From positions 1 to 58,150 of the forward strand of contig JAGCUP010000194.1 in assembly GCA_017962765.1 (NCBI GenBank): a stretch of DNA of 58,150 nucleotides. Reading direction: 5' to 3'. Positions 27,501 through 34,871 of the stretch are shown here, piece by piece; the stretch's first letter is position 1, and each line of letters starts with the position of its first letter. The DNA is from Muribaculaceae bacterium (GTDB lineage: Bacteria; Bacteroidota; Bacteroidia; Bacteroidales; Muribaculaceae). The translations under genes and the position numbers were made by a program. The notes beneath the pieces are model-generated. The model worked only from the letters and a program-made list of their open reading frames with translations. It was not told the DNA's origin and did not search any database.

Positions 27501-27872
27501 GTTAGTCGTGGCACCGGTAAAGAGGCGCTTGTCCACATTTTGATAACCTGTCACCACCACTTCTTGAAGCATCTCGCTGTCCGAGAGAAGCTTCACCGTG
27601 ATCGGGCTCGACGAGGCTTGCACCTCTTGGTCCTTGAATCCGACCGAGCGAATAATGATGTGTGACTTAAGCGATGGCACGGTGAGAGTGAACTTACCGT
27701 CCATGTCGGTTGCCGTGCCGTTGCCTTGCTTGCCTTTCTCGAAGACAGTGGCTCCGAGCACCGGCTCGTTGTCGCCCGCGTCAAGCACGACACCCGTCAC
27801 CTTTACTTGCGCGAATGCCGAGATTGAGTAGGCGAGTACTGCAAAGAGCAGTAACAATTTCTTAAATCTCAT
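24519..27872 (-). CDS. SusC/RagA family TonB-dependent outer membrane transporter
   Basis: This protein has 1117 residues from ATG 27872 (the frame opens 6 bases earlier at a GTG). Order: signal peptide; carboxypeptidase-regulatory-like beta domain (VTGVVLDAGDNEPVLGATVF, about 25-100); plug domain with the SusC hallmark region (EVVVTGYQNVDKRLFTGATT ... VRGATSIYGSSKPLWVVDGV); and a 22-strand-type barrel ending in FTLTVRFGL. It imports large substrates across the outer membrane with SusD. It is the first gene of the four-gene unit running down to 20007. No adjacent FecI/FecR pair is obvious; the sigma gene upstream is divergent. Confidence 0.93.
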   Translation of the reverse strand: MRFKKLLLLFAVLAYSISAFAQVKVTGVVLDAGDNEPVLGATVFEKGKQGNGTATDMDGKFTLTVPSLKSHIIIRSVGFKDQEVQASSSPITVKLLSDSEMLQEVVVTGYQNVDKRLFTGATTNISAEKARLDGVADPSRALEGRVAGVSVQNVSGTFGTAPKIRVRGATSIYGSSKPLWVVDGVILEDNVELDADALSSGDAETLIASAIAGINADDIESFQILKDGSATSIYGARAMAGVIVVTTKQGKKDHTSINYTGEFTLRLKPRYREFNICNSQEQMGIYKEMEQKGWLNFASLANSSSSGVYGTMYKLINQYENGQYGLPNTLSARNAYLREAEFRNTDWFDLLFNQNISQNHAISVSGGTDRGRFYTSASVMYDPGWTKQSEVTRYTFNANASYDLSKTLRVKLLTSDSYRKQRAPGTLSQDIDVVNGTVSRGFDINPYSYALNTSRTMDPNATYTRNYADFNIFNELDNNYIDLNVTDLKFQGEINWRPIAGLEFNVIGSYRSTTSTRNHYIKDNSNQANAYRAGIIPENATIRASNPYLYTDPNDEAALPKTVLPKGGIKFQNVNTMSQYDLRGTAQYNKTFNRVHTMSLFAGYEVGKIDRHSEYFEGWGIVYDNGNLPFMDPDLFKQASEENHDYFSDQWTYRRNMAYIGQAMYSYDTRYIINGTYRYEGSNRLGKARKSRWLPTWNISGAWNLSNEHFFTDSRFYLSGAWSYAKARISYSLTADAGPAFVSNALPIYNPYKPWRPTTEDKELGLSLDDIANEELTYEKKHEFDIGVDLGFLNNRINFTFDWYKRNNYDLIGRVYTEGVGGVTSKYANVAEMASHGVEFTISTKNFEAIKPGDFEWTTDWTFSYAKNKITNLVSRSRIIDLVQGTGFALQDYPVRAVFSIPFVGLNSEGLPTFLDDEGNVTTDGIYFQEFEKIGFLKYEGPVDPLITGGLGNNFSWKGFHLNVFLTYSFGNKLRLSPDFAYAYSDMSALPKEFKNRWVMPGDENLTTVPTIASRRQYANYGGTSMNIIYNSYNYSTERIAKGDFIRLKEVSLTYDLPDRVLKALRLRTASLKLSTTNLCLLYADKKLNGQDPEFFNSGGVASPSPKQFTLTVRFGL

Positions 27873-28315
27873 AAGCACTAATTAATTTATTAATTTAAAA
27901 AATATCGTTTCGACTAAATATCTGTAACGCAACTCATTAACGACGTGAACCGCACCATTTGGCCAAGGGCCAATGATACTTAAAACACACGTTATCAGCT
28001 GCCAACCTTGTTTTAGGCGTCAACTTCATTCCAATCAAACGTTGTGCAAATTAAATACTTTTTTTTGGATTATTCTAATTTTCATAGCAAAATTTCACAT
28101 TTTTGTTAATAAAATCTGCCTTTTTGTGGTTTTTCACGCCATGCCACCCCCTGACAGGCCGGAACGGCGGCACAAAAACTCGGAGTCGCCCTGCATTTTT
28201 TGACGAAGAAAAAGTGTAACCTCAACCGCGCAACGCTATATTATCATGTGGAATTCTTGCAAAAGCGGGCGATTTTTGTTACTTTTGCCGCAAGATATTC
28301 AAAAAACCATCCACT
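27873..28315. other. Divergent intergenic region between susC and the sigma-factor gene
   Basis: These 443 AT-rich bases must contain the susC promoter and leader (not identified) and the sigma-gene promoter at 28257-28287. A 76-codon frame within it is hydrophobic but looks incidental. I see no RNA gene. Confidence 0.5.
28257..28287 (+). promoter_or_regulatory. Promoter of the sigma/anti-sigma/caspase/CHAT operon
   Basis: TTG at 28257-28259 lies 20 bases upstream of TACTTTTG at 28280-28287, matching the housekeeping Bacteroidota promoter. The start would be about 20 bases before ATG 28316. This implies basal expression by the main sigma factor rather than strict autoregulation. Confidence 0.6.
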
Positions 28316-28900
28316 ATGCAAGATTTTCACAGTATGGCAAGCGAGCTGTACGAATCACTTAAGGGACGCTTCATCAACTTCATCAAGTCGCGCTTTGCGC
28401 AACTTGACGACGACGACATTAACGACATCTACAACGATGCGTTCATGGCGGCCTACGACAACATCCAGGCCGGGCGTGTGGCCGACGACACCCATTGGGA
28501 CGCCTACATCATGCGCATCGGTTACAACCAGGCCACTACGGTCGTCAAGAAGAAGTCTATTTTCGTAAACCCGCAACGGCCCGATGACGATGACGACGAA
28601 GAACAGGCCGAACGACGGTGGGACAACACCATCTCGTTGGCTGACGCCCTCGGGAGCGAGGACGATGAACAGGAGAAGCAACAAAAAATCGACACTTTGT
28701 TGCAAGAGCTCGAGAAGCTCAAACCACCCTGCGCCACTATTTTGATTGACTACTACTTTGGGGAAATGTCATTGACCGAAATCATGGAAGCCCTGGGCTT
28801 CACATCGATGGCCAACCTAAAAGTAAAAAAGATGCGCTGCATGGACAGCGCGCGCAAACTCCTCAGCGTGGCATTCAAGCAACTCGCTATCGACTTTTGA
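28316..28900 (+). CDS. RNA polymerase sigma factor, ECF-like
   Basis: This 194-residue protein has a region 2-like N-terminus (FINFIKSRFAQLDDDDIND then AFMAAYDNI ... WDAYIMRIGYNQATT), an acidic linker (RPDDDDDEEQAERRW) and a region 4 helix-turn-helix (PPCATILIDYYFGEMSLTEI, LGFTSMANLKVKKMRCM). That two-region layout is typical of extracytoplasmic-function sigma factors, although the sequence is divergent. Start ATG 28316; an internal ATG at 28334 is also possible. The next gene encodes a membrane protein of anti-sigma type, followed by two exported cysteine proteases. Confidence 0.82.
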   Translation: MQDFHSMASELYESLKGRFINFIKSRFAQLDDDDINDIYNDAFMAAYDNIQAGRVADDTHWDAYIMRIGYNQATTVVKKKSIFVNPQRPDDDDDEEQAERRWDNTISLADALGSEDDEQEKQQKIDTLLQELEKLKPPCATILIDYYFGEMSLTEIMEALGFTSMANLKVKKMRCMDSARKLLSVAFKQLAIDF

Positions 28901-28939
28901 AATTAAACTTTTTATCAACTGAAAATTCTACATTTAATA

Positions 28940-29686
28940 ATGAAACAATATAGCGACCAACAGGCGATGATTGAGGACTACCTCGGTAACCAGATGACAC
29001 CCGACGAAAAGCTGGAACTCGAACGCATGGCCAACGATGACCCCGAGCTTGCTAAGCAAATCGCCGAGCAACGATTACTTATCGCCGCAATACAAGAACA
29101 AGGACGCAGGCAAAACGAGGCCTTCGCACAGCGAATGAAATCCATCCCGCGCGACGAAATGGAGAAATTCATCGCATCGAAACGAAGAAACAATCAAGCA
29201 CATCAGCCACAAGAAACCGAAAAGAAGGAAGAAAAGAAACAGAACGGTTTCTTCAACGGATGGGCCAAACGCACCATGCTCGCCGCAGCAGCCTTCCTTG
29301 GTGTCATCCTCTGCGTCAACCTATATACCCACATCCAGCATCAAAACTCCATCAACAGCCTCAGCGGAGACATATATGCCTACTCCCCCACCCCAAGTCC
29401 CGACGGTACGGCCATGCGTGGCGGCAGCGACCAAATGACGGAACTCAACGAAGCTGTCGATCTCGTGCAAGACGATAATAAAGATAAGCACGAGCAAGGC
29501 CTTAAGACCCTACAAACAATCTACCATAATCCCGACACCGAAGAAATCCGTCTCCACGCAGGCGAGTGCCTCGCCATCGCCCTCATCGTTGACGGCGAGA
29601 TTGATGACGCCGAGAAAATCGTGCAACAAATCGAGGGGGCAAAATACTACGACGACCTCAAGAAACTTATCAATGATTTAAAATGA
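28940..29686 (+). CDS. Single-pass membrane protein, probable anti-sigma factor
   Basis: This protein has 248 residues. The cytoplasmic N-terminus (about 1-110) is helical and charged and opens with IEDYLGNQMTPDEKLELERM, a pattern shared with anti-sigma N-terminal domains, then ELAKQIAEQRLLIAA. One membrane segment follows (about 113-132, MLAAAAFLGVILCVNLYTHI). The outer part has a linker and helical hairpins like TPR units (HEQGLKTLQTIYHNPDTEEI, RLHAGECLAIALIVDGEIDD). It follows the sigma gene by 39 bases. The anti-sigma role is inferred from order and topology. Confidence 0.65.
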   Translation: MKQYSDQQAMIEDYLGNQMTPDEKLELERMANDDPELAKQIAEQRLLIAAIQEQGRRQNEAFAQRMKSIPRDEMEKFIASKRRNNQAHQPQETEKKEEKKQNGFFNGWAKRTMLAAAAFLGVILCVNLYTHIQHQNSINSLSGDIYAYSPTPSPDGTAMRGGSDQMTELNEAVDLVQDDNKDKHEQGLKTLQTIYHNPDTEEIRLHAGECLAIALIVDGEIDDAEKIVQQIEGAKYYDDLKKLINDLK

Positions 29687-29693
29687 CCGCATC

Positions 29694-30587
29694 ATGAAAC
29701 GTATTCTCACTCTTATCGCATTTGCCATCATGCTGGGCATCGCCACACAAGCCACCAACCGTGCCCTGCTCGTGGCCATCGACAGCTATGCACCAGATAC
29801 TAAATGGAACGAAATCCACGCTACCAACGACGTGAAGCTCATCAAGCCCGAACTCGTCAAGCATGGATTTAAAGAGAACAATATCAAGGTGCTCGAAAAC
29901 AGAAATGCCAAGTTCGCTGCAATCGTGAATGCCATCAACACTCTCACAGATAGCTGCCAAAAGGGCGACATCGTTTATCTACACTTCTCGTGCCACGGGC
30001 AGCTTATGGATGACATCACCGGACGAGAAAGCGATGGCTTCGCCGAAGCGCTCGTCCCCTACGACGCATGCAAGGAACCATCCGACACCTACAAGGGGCA
30101 GAACCACCTCCTCGACAGCAAGCTCGCCAGCCTGCTCGAAGCGCTTCGCGTAAAGCTAGGCAAAAAGGGGCGTCTGCTGGTCGTTCTTGACGCATGTCAT
30201 AGCGATGGAGCCTATGTCGTGCGCGGCGGCAACTCGCCCTCGTTGCGCGGCACCGACAAGGTGTTCACACGCGGCAACGCCACCAACAAGTCGGCAAAGA
30301 AAGTGAAAACACGCCCATTCCCCACCGGCAAAGCCAAGGGACAAGCCCAACAAATCGTTATTTTCGCCTGCCAGAGCGGCCAGCAATGCGGCGAAATGTA
30401 TCGGCAGAAACCCGAGAGGATGAGTAATATCAACGGTATACTCTCCTTCTCGGTTTTCAAGGCCATCGAAAGCCAAAAAGCCGGAACTTTCGATATCAAA
30501 AAAATCGCAGACAAAACTGTGAGCGAATCTATAATACTGCAAAAGAAACAAAGGAAACAAACCATAGGATACAACCAACTCAACTAA
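29694..30587 (+). CDS. Exported caspase-like (C14/metacaspase) cysteine protease
   Basis: This 297-residue protein has a signal peptide (MKRILTLIAFAIMLGIATQA) followed immediately by the caspase core. The first strand is NRALLVAIDSY. The catalytic H101 lies in YLHFSCHGQ and the nucleophile C168 in LLVVLDACHSDGA, in the canonical order and spacing. The acidic DSDG-type pocket residues (RESDGFAEALVPYDA) are also present. It lies 7 bases after the anti-sigma-like gene. Candidate targets are the anti-sigma ectodomain or the CHAT protein downstream; this is inference. Peptidase C14 families include both death proteases and processing enzymes. Confidence 0.88.
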   Translation: MKRILTLIAFAIMLGIATQATNRALLVAIDSYAPDTKWNEIHATNDVKLIKPELVKHGFKENNIKVLENRNAKFAAIVNAINTLTDSCQKGDIVYLHFSCHGQLMDDITGRESDGFAEALVPYDACKEPSDTYKGQNHLLDSKLASLLEALRVKLGKKGRLLVVLDACHSDGAYVVRGGNSPSLRGTDKVFTRGNATNKSAKKVKTRPFPTGKAKGQAQQIVIFACQSGQQCGEMYRQKPERMSNINGILSFSVFKAIESQKAGTFDIKKIADKTVSESIILQKKQRKQTIGYNQLN

Positions 30588-30695
30588 CACACAGCTCCAC
30601 GACGGCTTAAAGTCCTAAGTAAGCTTAAGCATGCATCACCATGCTATAGGCAACTCATTCCCTACCCTTTATTCATCTTAAACTCTACCCACAAA

Positions 30696-33530
30696 ATGAA
30701 AAAACTAATTTATTTAATTCTCGCTGTTTCATGTTTAATGTCCACCGCCAGAGGAGAGGAACTTGCCACAAGTTATCCGGCGCTGGCCGACGACGCCTAC
30801 CAACGGATCGAAAGCCTTACCCAACTCGGGTGTTCTCAAATTACAGAATCGCCCTCAACCACCAAGGAATGCTATGACCAAGCCATAGAAATCTTCAAGT
30901 GGGTCCAACAGAATTGTCTTAACACCAGTAATGACAAACTCAAATATCACAAAAAACACTCTGAGACAAGGATTCTTTTTGGGATAGCTTACTGCAGTGT
31001 CAACGATTACCCGGAAGCATTCAATTGCTTTTATGATGATGATGTGATTCTCTATATTTGTCATAACGACCAATCTCTCTTGTATTATGTTTCCTGGGTT
31101 TTGGGGAAATGCTTAGCCATGGGGAGTGGAAAGCCGGCACCAGGACACACAAGAGAAACAGGTCTCATCTATTTAAGAGAGGCAAGAGATGATGCCCTCT
31201 CGCGTGTTTGGCAGGATCCTGGCGTTTGGCTTCATGCAGCTAACATAGCAGGTGACCTTGTCACTGCCGACTATATTTTGAAAGTCAACGAAAAGGACAA
31301 AAATATATTTGAAGATGATGTGAAGACATTTAATTCCATATTAGAAGAAATTGATTATTCTGAACTCACCCCAGAAGAAATACCAACCATGGCCAATGTT
31401 GACATCCAACGTATCAGGACCCAAATAGATTATAATCCCACACATGCCCAATCACATCTTGACGAATTTATTCAAGACTGCGAACGATTAGAATCATTTT
31501 CGTTTTCTCAAACAAACCCTTTTATGAATGCTCACAAAACAACATATCTAGACACGAAACTTGCTTGTCTACAAGCCGACTTGCATAGCTTACGGTATGT
31601 TCAAAAACTCAATGCTCATGATTACGCACAGGCCATGAGCGACATCAAAAGCGCCATAACATATTATCATAAGGCCATTCTATCATCAAAGGCAGGCAAA
31701 AAGCACAACATTGAAAGAGCCACGGCCGAGACCTATGCCAATTGTATTCGCGCACTATCGCTCGTCCACCCCACTATTTATATGCGAAATGAAACTGACT
31801 TCCAAAATATATACGAAGATCTAAACAATTCATTTGAGCCCATAAAAGAATTTTTAATTCCTAACATTGTCGTATCACAAAATGCCTTCCGCGAAGAATA
31901 TTGGTTTGACGCCCAAGACATCTTTACTGAATCAATGTCGCGCCTAAGCCATCTCGTTTATTTTGGCCACGAGAACAAAGGTATCCACAAATTGACATAC
32001 GATGCGGTACTCTTTAGCAAAGGTTTGTTGTTGAAAATAGGCCAAGAGGTTAATCATGCCGTTGAACAAAGCAACGAACCGAAACTTATCGAGATGATGA
32101 AACACCGCAACGAACTGGAGAAGAAGAATAACTTATCGGCCGAAGAACTTTACGAAATCGATGAACTTAACAAGGAACTCTTGTGGAATGTGGCAAGTAA
32201 CCAAACTCTGCTCAGAAAGTTTGATGTACGATGGGAACAGGTGAGAGACGCACTGGGCGAAAACGACGTAGCTATCGAATTCCTGCACTTCCCGGCTTTC
32301 CAAGGCAACGACACCATGATGAAAATGAGCTGGGCGGCACTAAAGCTGAAGAAAAGTTTTAAGTCACCCGAATTTATCATCCTGGGCGACCTCGATAGTC
32401 AACTGAATATTGGTGACGAAGAAGAATCAAAACAGGACAAACTGTGGTACGACTCCCAGATAATTGACACCGAGATTTGGAAGCCGTTGCTCAAAGAAGA
32501 GATATCCGAGGGCGGGAAGTACCGTGTGTTCTTTGCCGCAGACGGGCCGCTACACAATATCGCCATCGAGAACTCGCCCGCCATGGCCCATAGTGAAAAT
32601 TTCGAGTTGCACCGCGTGGCCTCGACACGCGAACTCGTTGACGGACAGAGGCCACTCAAACTCACTGACGCGGTCCTCTTCGGTAACATCGCCTACGATG
32701 CTCCCGGTGACAGCGTGCTCGCCGCTAATCGTGATTTGCGCCAACCACAACCGAGCGAGTCCTCGATATTAAGCAATGAAATTTTCGCCAGCATCAATGA
32801 CATGAAAACTCGTGGAGGGCGTGGAAGCATCTATGATTATCTTAGCGGTACAAAAGCAGAAATTGCCCATGTCGAGGCCGCACTTAATAGTGTAGGCACA
32901 GCGTGCCGCACCTACGACCAGGCCCGCGCAAGTGAGGAGGCCTTCAAAAGCCTCGACGGGCACTCGCCCACCATCATCCACTTGGCCACCCACGGTTACT
33001 ATGTCCCGCCCGAAAAGGTGGAAAGCGAGCGCGAAGACATGAAACTCCCGTTCCTGGAGATAGGTCTGGGACGCAGTACCGCCGAGGACGTAGCGCTCAC
33101 CCACAGCTTCCTCACCATGGCCGGCAGCCGCGACATGGAAGAGTACAACCGACGCGAGGGAGTGGTGCATCTTGAGGACGGACACCTCACGGCGCATGAG
33201 ATTTCGAGAATGGATCTGCACGACACGCGCCTCGTCGTGCTCAGTGCCTGCGAGAGCGCCCTGGGCGAGGTCACCAACGATGGCGTACTGGGGCTTCAAC
33301 GAGGCTTCAAGCGTGCTGGAGCCGGCACCATCGTCATGACCGTGCGCAAGGTGGGCGACGCTCCCGCCAAGGACTTCATGGTCACCTTCTACGACGAACT
33401 CGCTGAGCGGCTTAAGCAAAATCCCAATGACCCGAACGCCCTGCGCAACGCCTTCACCACCGCTCGAAACCGCGTACGCCATGACTATCCCAATAGCCTT
33501 GACTGGGCCTACTTCATTATGCTCGATTGA
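30696..33530 (+). CDS. Exported TPR-like/CHAT-domain protease
   Basis: This 944-residue protein has signal peptide MKKLIYLILAVSCLMSTARG. About 560 residues of helical, TPR-like sequence follow (for example AYQRIESLTQLG, NAHDYAQAMSDIKSAITYYH). The C-terminal CHAT domain (about 650-944) has the catalytic pair H766 (IIHLATHGYY) and C852 (LVVLSACESALGEV) and ends in the conserved LDWAYFIMLD. CHAT is a caspase-related fold normally activated through its helical partner region. The 5' two thirds are strikingly AT-rich compared with the CHAT part. The stop lies 3 bases from the convergent lysA stop, with no terminator between. Confidence 0.88.
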   Translation: MKKLIYLILAVSCLMSTARGEELATSYPALADDAYQRIESLTQLGCSQITESPSTTKECYDQAIEIFKWVQQNCLNTSNDKLKYHKKHSETRILFGIAYCSVNDYPEAFNCFYDDDVILYICHNDQSLLYYVSWVLGKCLAMGSGKPAPGHTRETGLIYLREARDDALSRVWQDPGVWLHAANIAGDLVTADYILKVNEKDKNIFEDDVKTFNSILEEIDYSELTPEEIPTMANVDIQRIRTQIDYNPTHAQSHLDEFIQDCERLESFSFSQTNPFMNAHKTTYLDTKLACLQADLHSLRYVQKLNAHDYAQAMSDIKSAITYYHKAILSSKAGKKHNIERATAETYANCIRALSLVHPTIYMRNETDFQNIYEDLNNSFEPIKEFLIPNIVVSQNAFREEYWFDAQDIFTESMSRLSHLVYFGHENKGIHKLTYDAVLFSKGLLLKIGQEVNHAVEQSNEPKLIEMMKHRNELEKKNNLSAEELYEIDELNKELLWNVASNQTLLRKFDVRWEQVRDALGENDVAIEFLHFPAFQGNDTMMKMSWAALKLKKSFKSPEFIILGDLDSQLNIGDEEESKQDKLWYDSQIIDTEIWKPLLKEEISEGGKYRVFFAADGPLHNIAIENSPAMAHSENFELHRVASTRELVDGQRPLKLTDAVLFGNIAYDAPGDSVLAANRDLRQPQPSESSILSNEIFASINDMKTRGGRGSIYDYLSGTKAEIAHVEAALNSVGTACRTYDQARASEEAFKSLDGHSPTIIHLATHGYYVPPEKVESEREDMKLPFLEIGLGRSTAEDVALTHSFLTMAGSRDMEEYNRREGVVHLEDGHLTAHEISRMDLHDTRLVVLSACESALGEVTNDGVLGLQRGFKRAGAGTIVMTVRKVGDAPAKDFMVTFYDELAERLKQNPNDPNALRNAFTTARNRVRHDYPNSLDWAYFIMLD

Positions 33531-33533
33531 GGG

Positions 33534-34682
33534 TTATTCCATGAAATGGCTCGATGGCAGCGACCGCATGTTGTAGGTGCTTGACATCGATTCGCCGTAG
33601 GCCCCTGCCGAGAGCAAGGCCACGAGGTCGCCACGGCGCGTGACAGGCAGCCTCTCATCGCGGCCGAACACGTCGCTCGATTCGCATATGGGACCCACCA
33701 CATCGTATACGAGCGTTTCCATTTCGCACGAAGTGAGATTCACAATTTTGTGGTGCGAGCCATAGAGGGCCGGACGCAGCAGGTCGCTCATTCCCGCGTC
33801 GAGAATGACGAAACGCTTGGTGGGGGTCTCTTTCACAAACAGCACCTTGGAAATCAGCGCACCGCATTGCGCCACGATAGAACGCCCCAACTCGAAATGC
33901 ACCACTTGCCCGGGCCGCAACTCGAGACCGTGCTTGAACACTTCGAAGAACTCGCGGAACTTGGCGATGGGGTTTGCCTGTGGATTGTCATAGTCCACGC
34001 CCAAACCGCCGCCGACGTCAATCATCTCAAACGAGATATCCTTGTCCTCAAAATGGCGCAGCAACTCGTTGGTTTTCACACATAACAACTCGAACGGCCC
34101 CATATCGGTGATTTGGGAACCCAAATGGAAATGCAGACCCAGCAGGTGGACATTGGGCATGTGCCATGCTTTGTCCACTACCTCGTCAAGCGAAGCCAGG
34201 CCAATGCCAAACTTGTTGGCAGCAGTCCCCGTGGTGATATAGCTATGGGTGTGGGCATCGATATCAGGATTCACCCTGAGAGCCACTTGAGCCGTGCGGC
34301 CCATTCGAGCGGCGATGTCGTTGATGACTTCTAATTCCTCTTCGCTCTCCACGTTGAAGCAACCTATGCCATTCTCAAGGCCTGTCTCTATTTCCCAGTC
34401 GGCCTTACCCACTCCGGCGTAGGCCATCTGCCCAGGCTCGAAGCCGGCTGCCAGTGCCGCCTTGATTTCGTTGCCGCTCACGAGGTCCACGCCCAGTCCA
34501 GCCTTGCGCACCTCGTTCAGTATCACAGGATTTCCGTTGGCCTTCACAGCATAGTGCACTACAAAGGGGTAACCCTCTATTTCTTTGTTTATTACTTGCA
34601 GCGTGTCGCGCAATAATGGCAAGTCGTAGCAATAAAACGGAGTAGGATAACGACGCAAAAAATCGTGATCTTGAAGTTTCAT
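33534..34682 (-). CDS. lysA: Diaminopimelate decarboxylase
   Basis: This 382-residue fold-type III PLP enzyme has the Schiff-base lysine K47 in VVHYAVKANG, the phosphate-binding glycine loop GGGLGVDY, HLGSQIT, and the active-site Cys from the second subunit in GPICESSDVFG. It catalyses meso-DAP to lysine, the last step of lysine synthesis. Length and motifs are standard. It has its own promoter (34718-34747). An aspartokinase, the first enzyme of the pathway, is encoded elsewhere in the window. Confidence 0.95.
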   Translation of the reverse strand: MKLQDHDFLRRYPTPFYCYDLPLLRDTLQVINKEIEGYPFVVHYAVKANGNPVILNEVRKAGLGVDLVSGNEIKAALAAGFEPGQMAYAGVGKADWEIETGLENGIGCFNVESEEELEVINDIAARMGRTAQVALRVNPDIDAHTHSYITTGTAANKFGIGLASLDEVVDKAWHMPNVHLLGLHFHLGSQITDMGPFELLCVKTNELLRHFEDKDISFEMIDVGGGLGVDYDNPQANPIAKFREFFEVFKHGLELRPGQVVHFELGRSIVAQCGALISKVLFVKETPTKRFVILDAGMSDLLRPALYGSHHKIVNLTSCEMETLVYDVVGPICESSDVFGRDERLPVTRRGDLVALLSAGAYGESMSSTYNMRSLPSSHFME

Positions 34683-34717
34683 CGAGTGTTATTAGCTAAT
34701 AAGTGTTTAAATATTTG

Positions 34718-34747
34718 CAAATTTAAACAGAATATTTTAAAAACAAG
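34718..34747 (-). promoter_or_regulatory. Promoter of lysA
   Basis: On the minus strand, TTG (34746-34744) lies 18 bases from TAAATTTG (34725-34718), about 36 bases before the lysA ATG. Confidence 0.55.
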
Positions 34748-34803
34748 CAACAATAACGACATTTTAGCAATTAACAACATTTTTTTGATATTTAAGGACG
34801 ACA

Positions 34804-34846
34804 TGAAAAAACACGGCGGGCAAGCCCATTGATGAACCTGCCCGCC
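34804..34846 (-). terminator. Terminator of the lemA-deoC unit
   Basis: GGCGGGCA (34815-34822) pairs with TGCCCGCC (34839-34846). On the minus strand the stem is followed by GTGTTTTTT. It is 25 bases after the deoC stop. Confidence 0.8.
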
Positions 34847-34871
34847 ATTATGGCGTAATGCGTGGATAAAC

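Noticed and set aside
27973..28203. 76-codon plus-strand frame upstream of the sigma gene
   Set aside because: No ribosome site or family; it overlaps the region expected to hold the susC leader and the sigma promoter.
28316..33530. Type III-E CRISPR (gRAMP/TPR-CHAT) locus
   Set aside because: The CHAT protein has a signal peptide, and there is no Cas7-like effector, Cas1/Cas2 or repeat array in the window.
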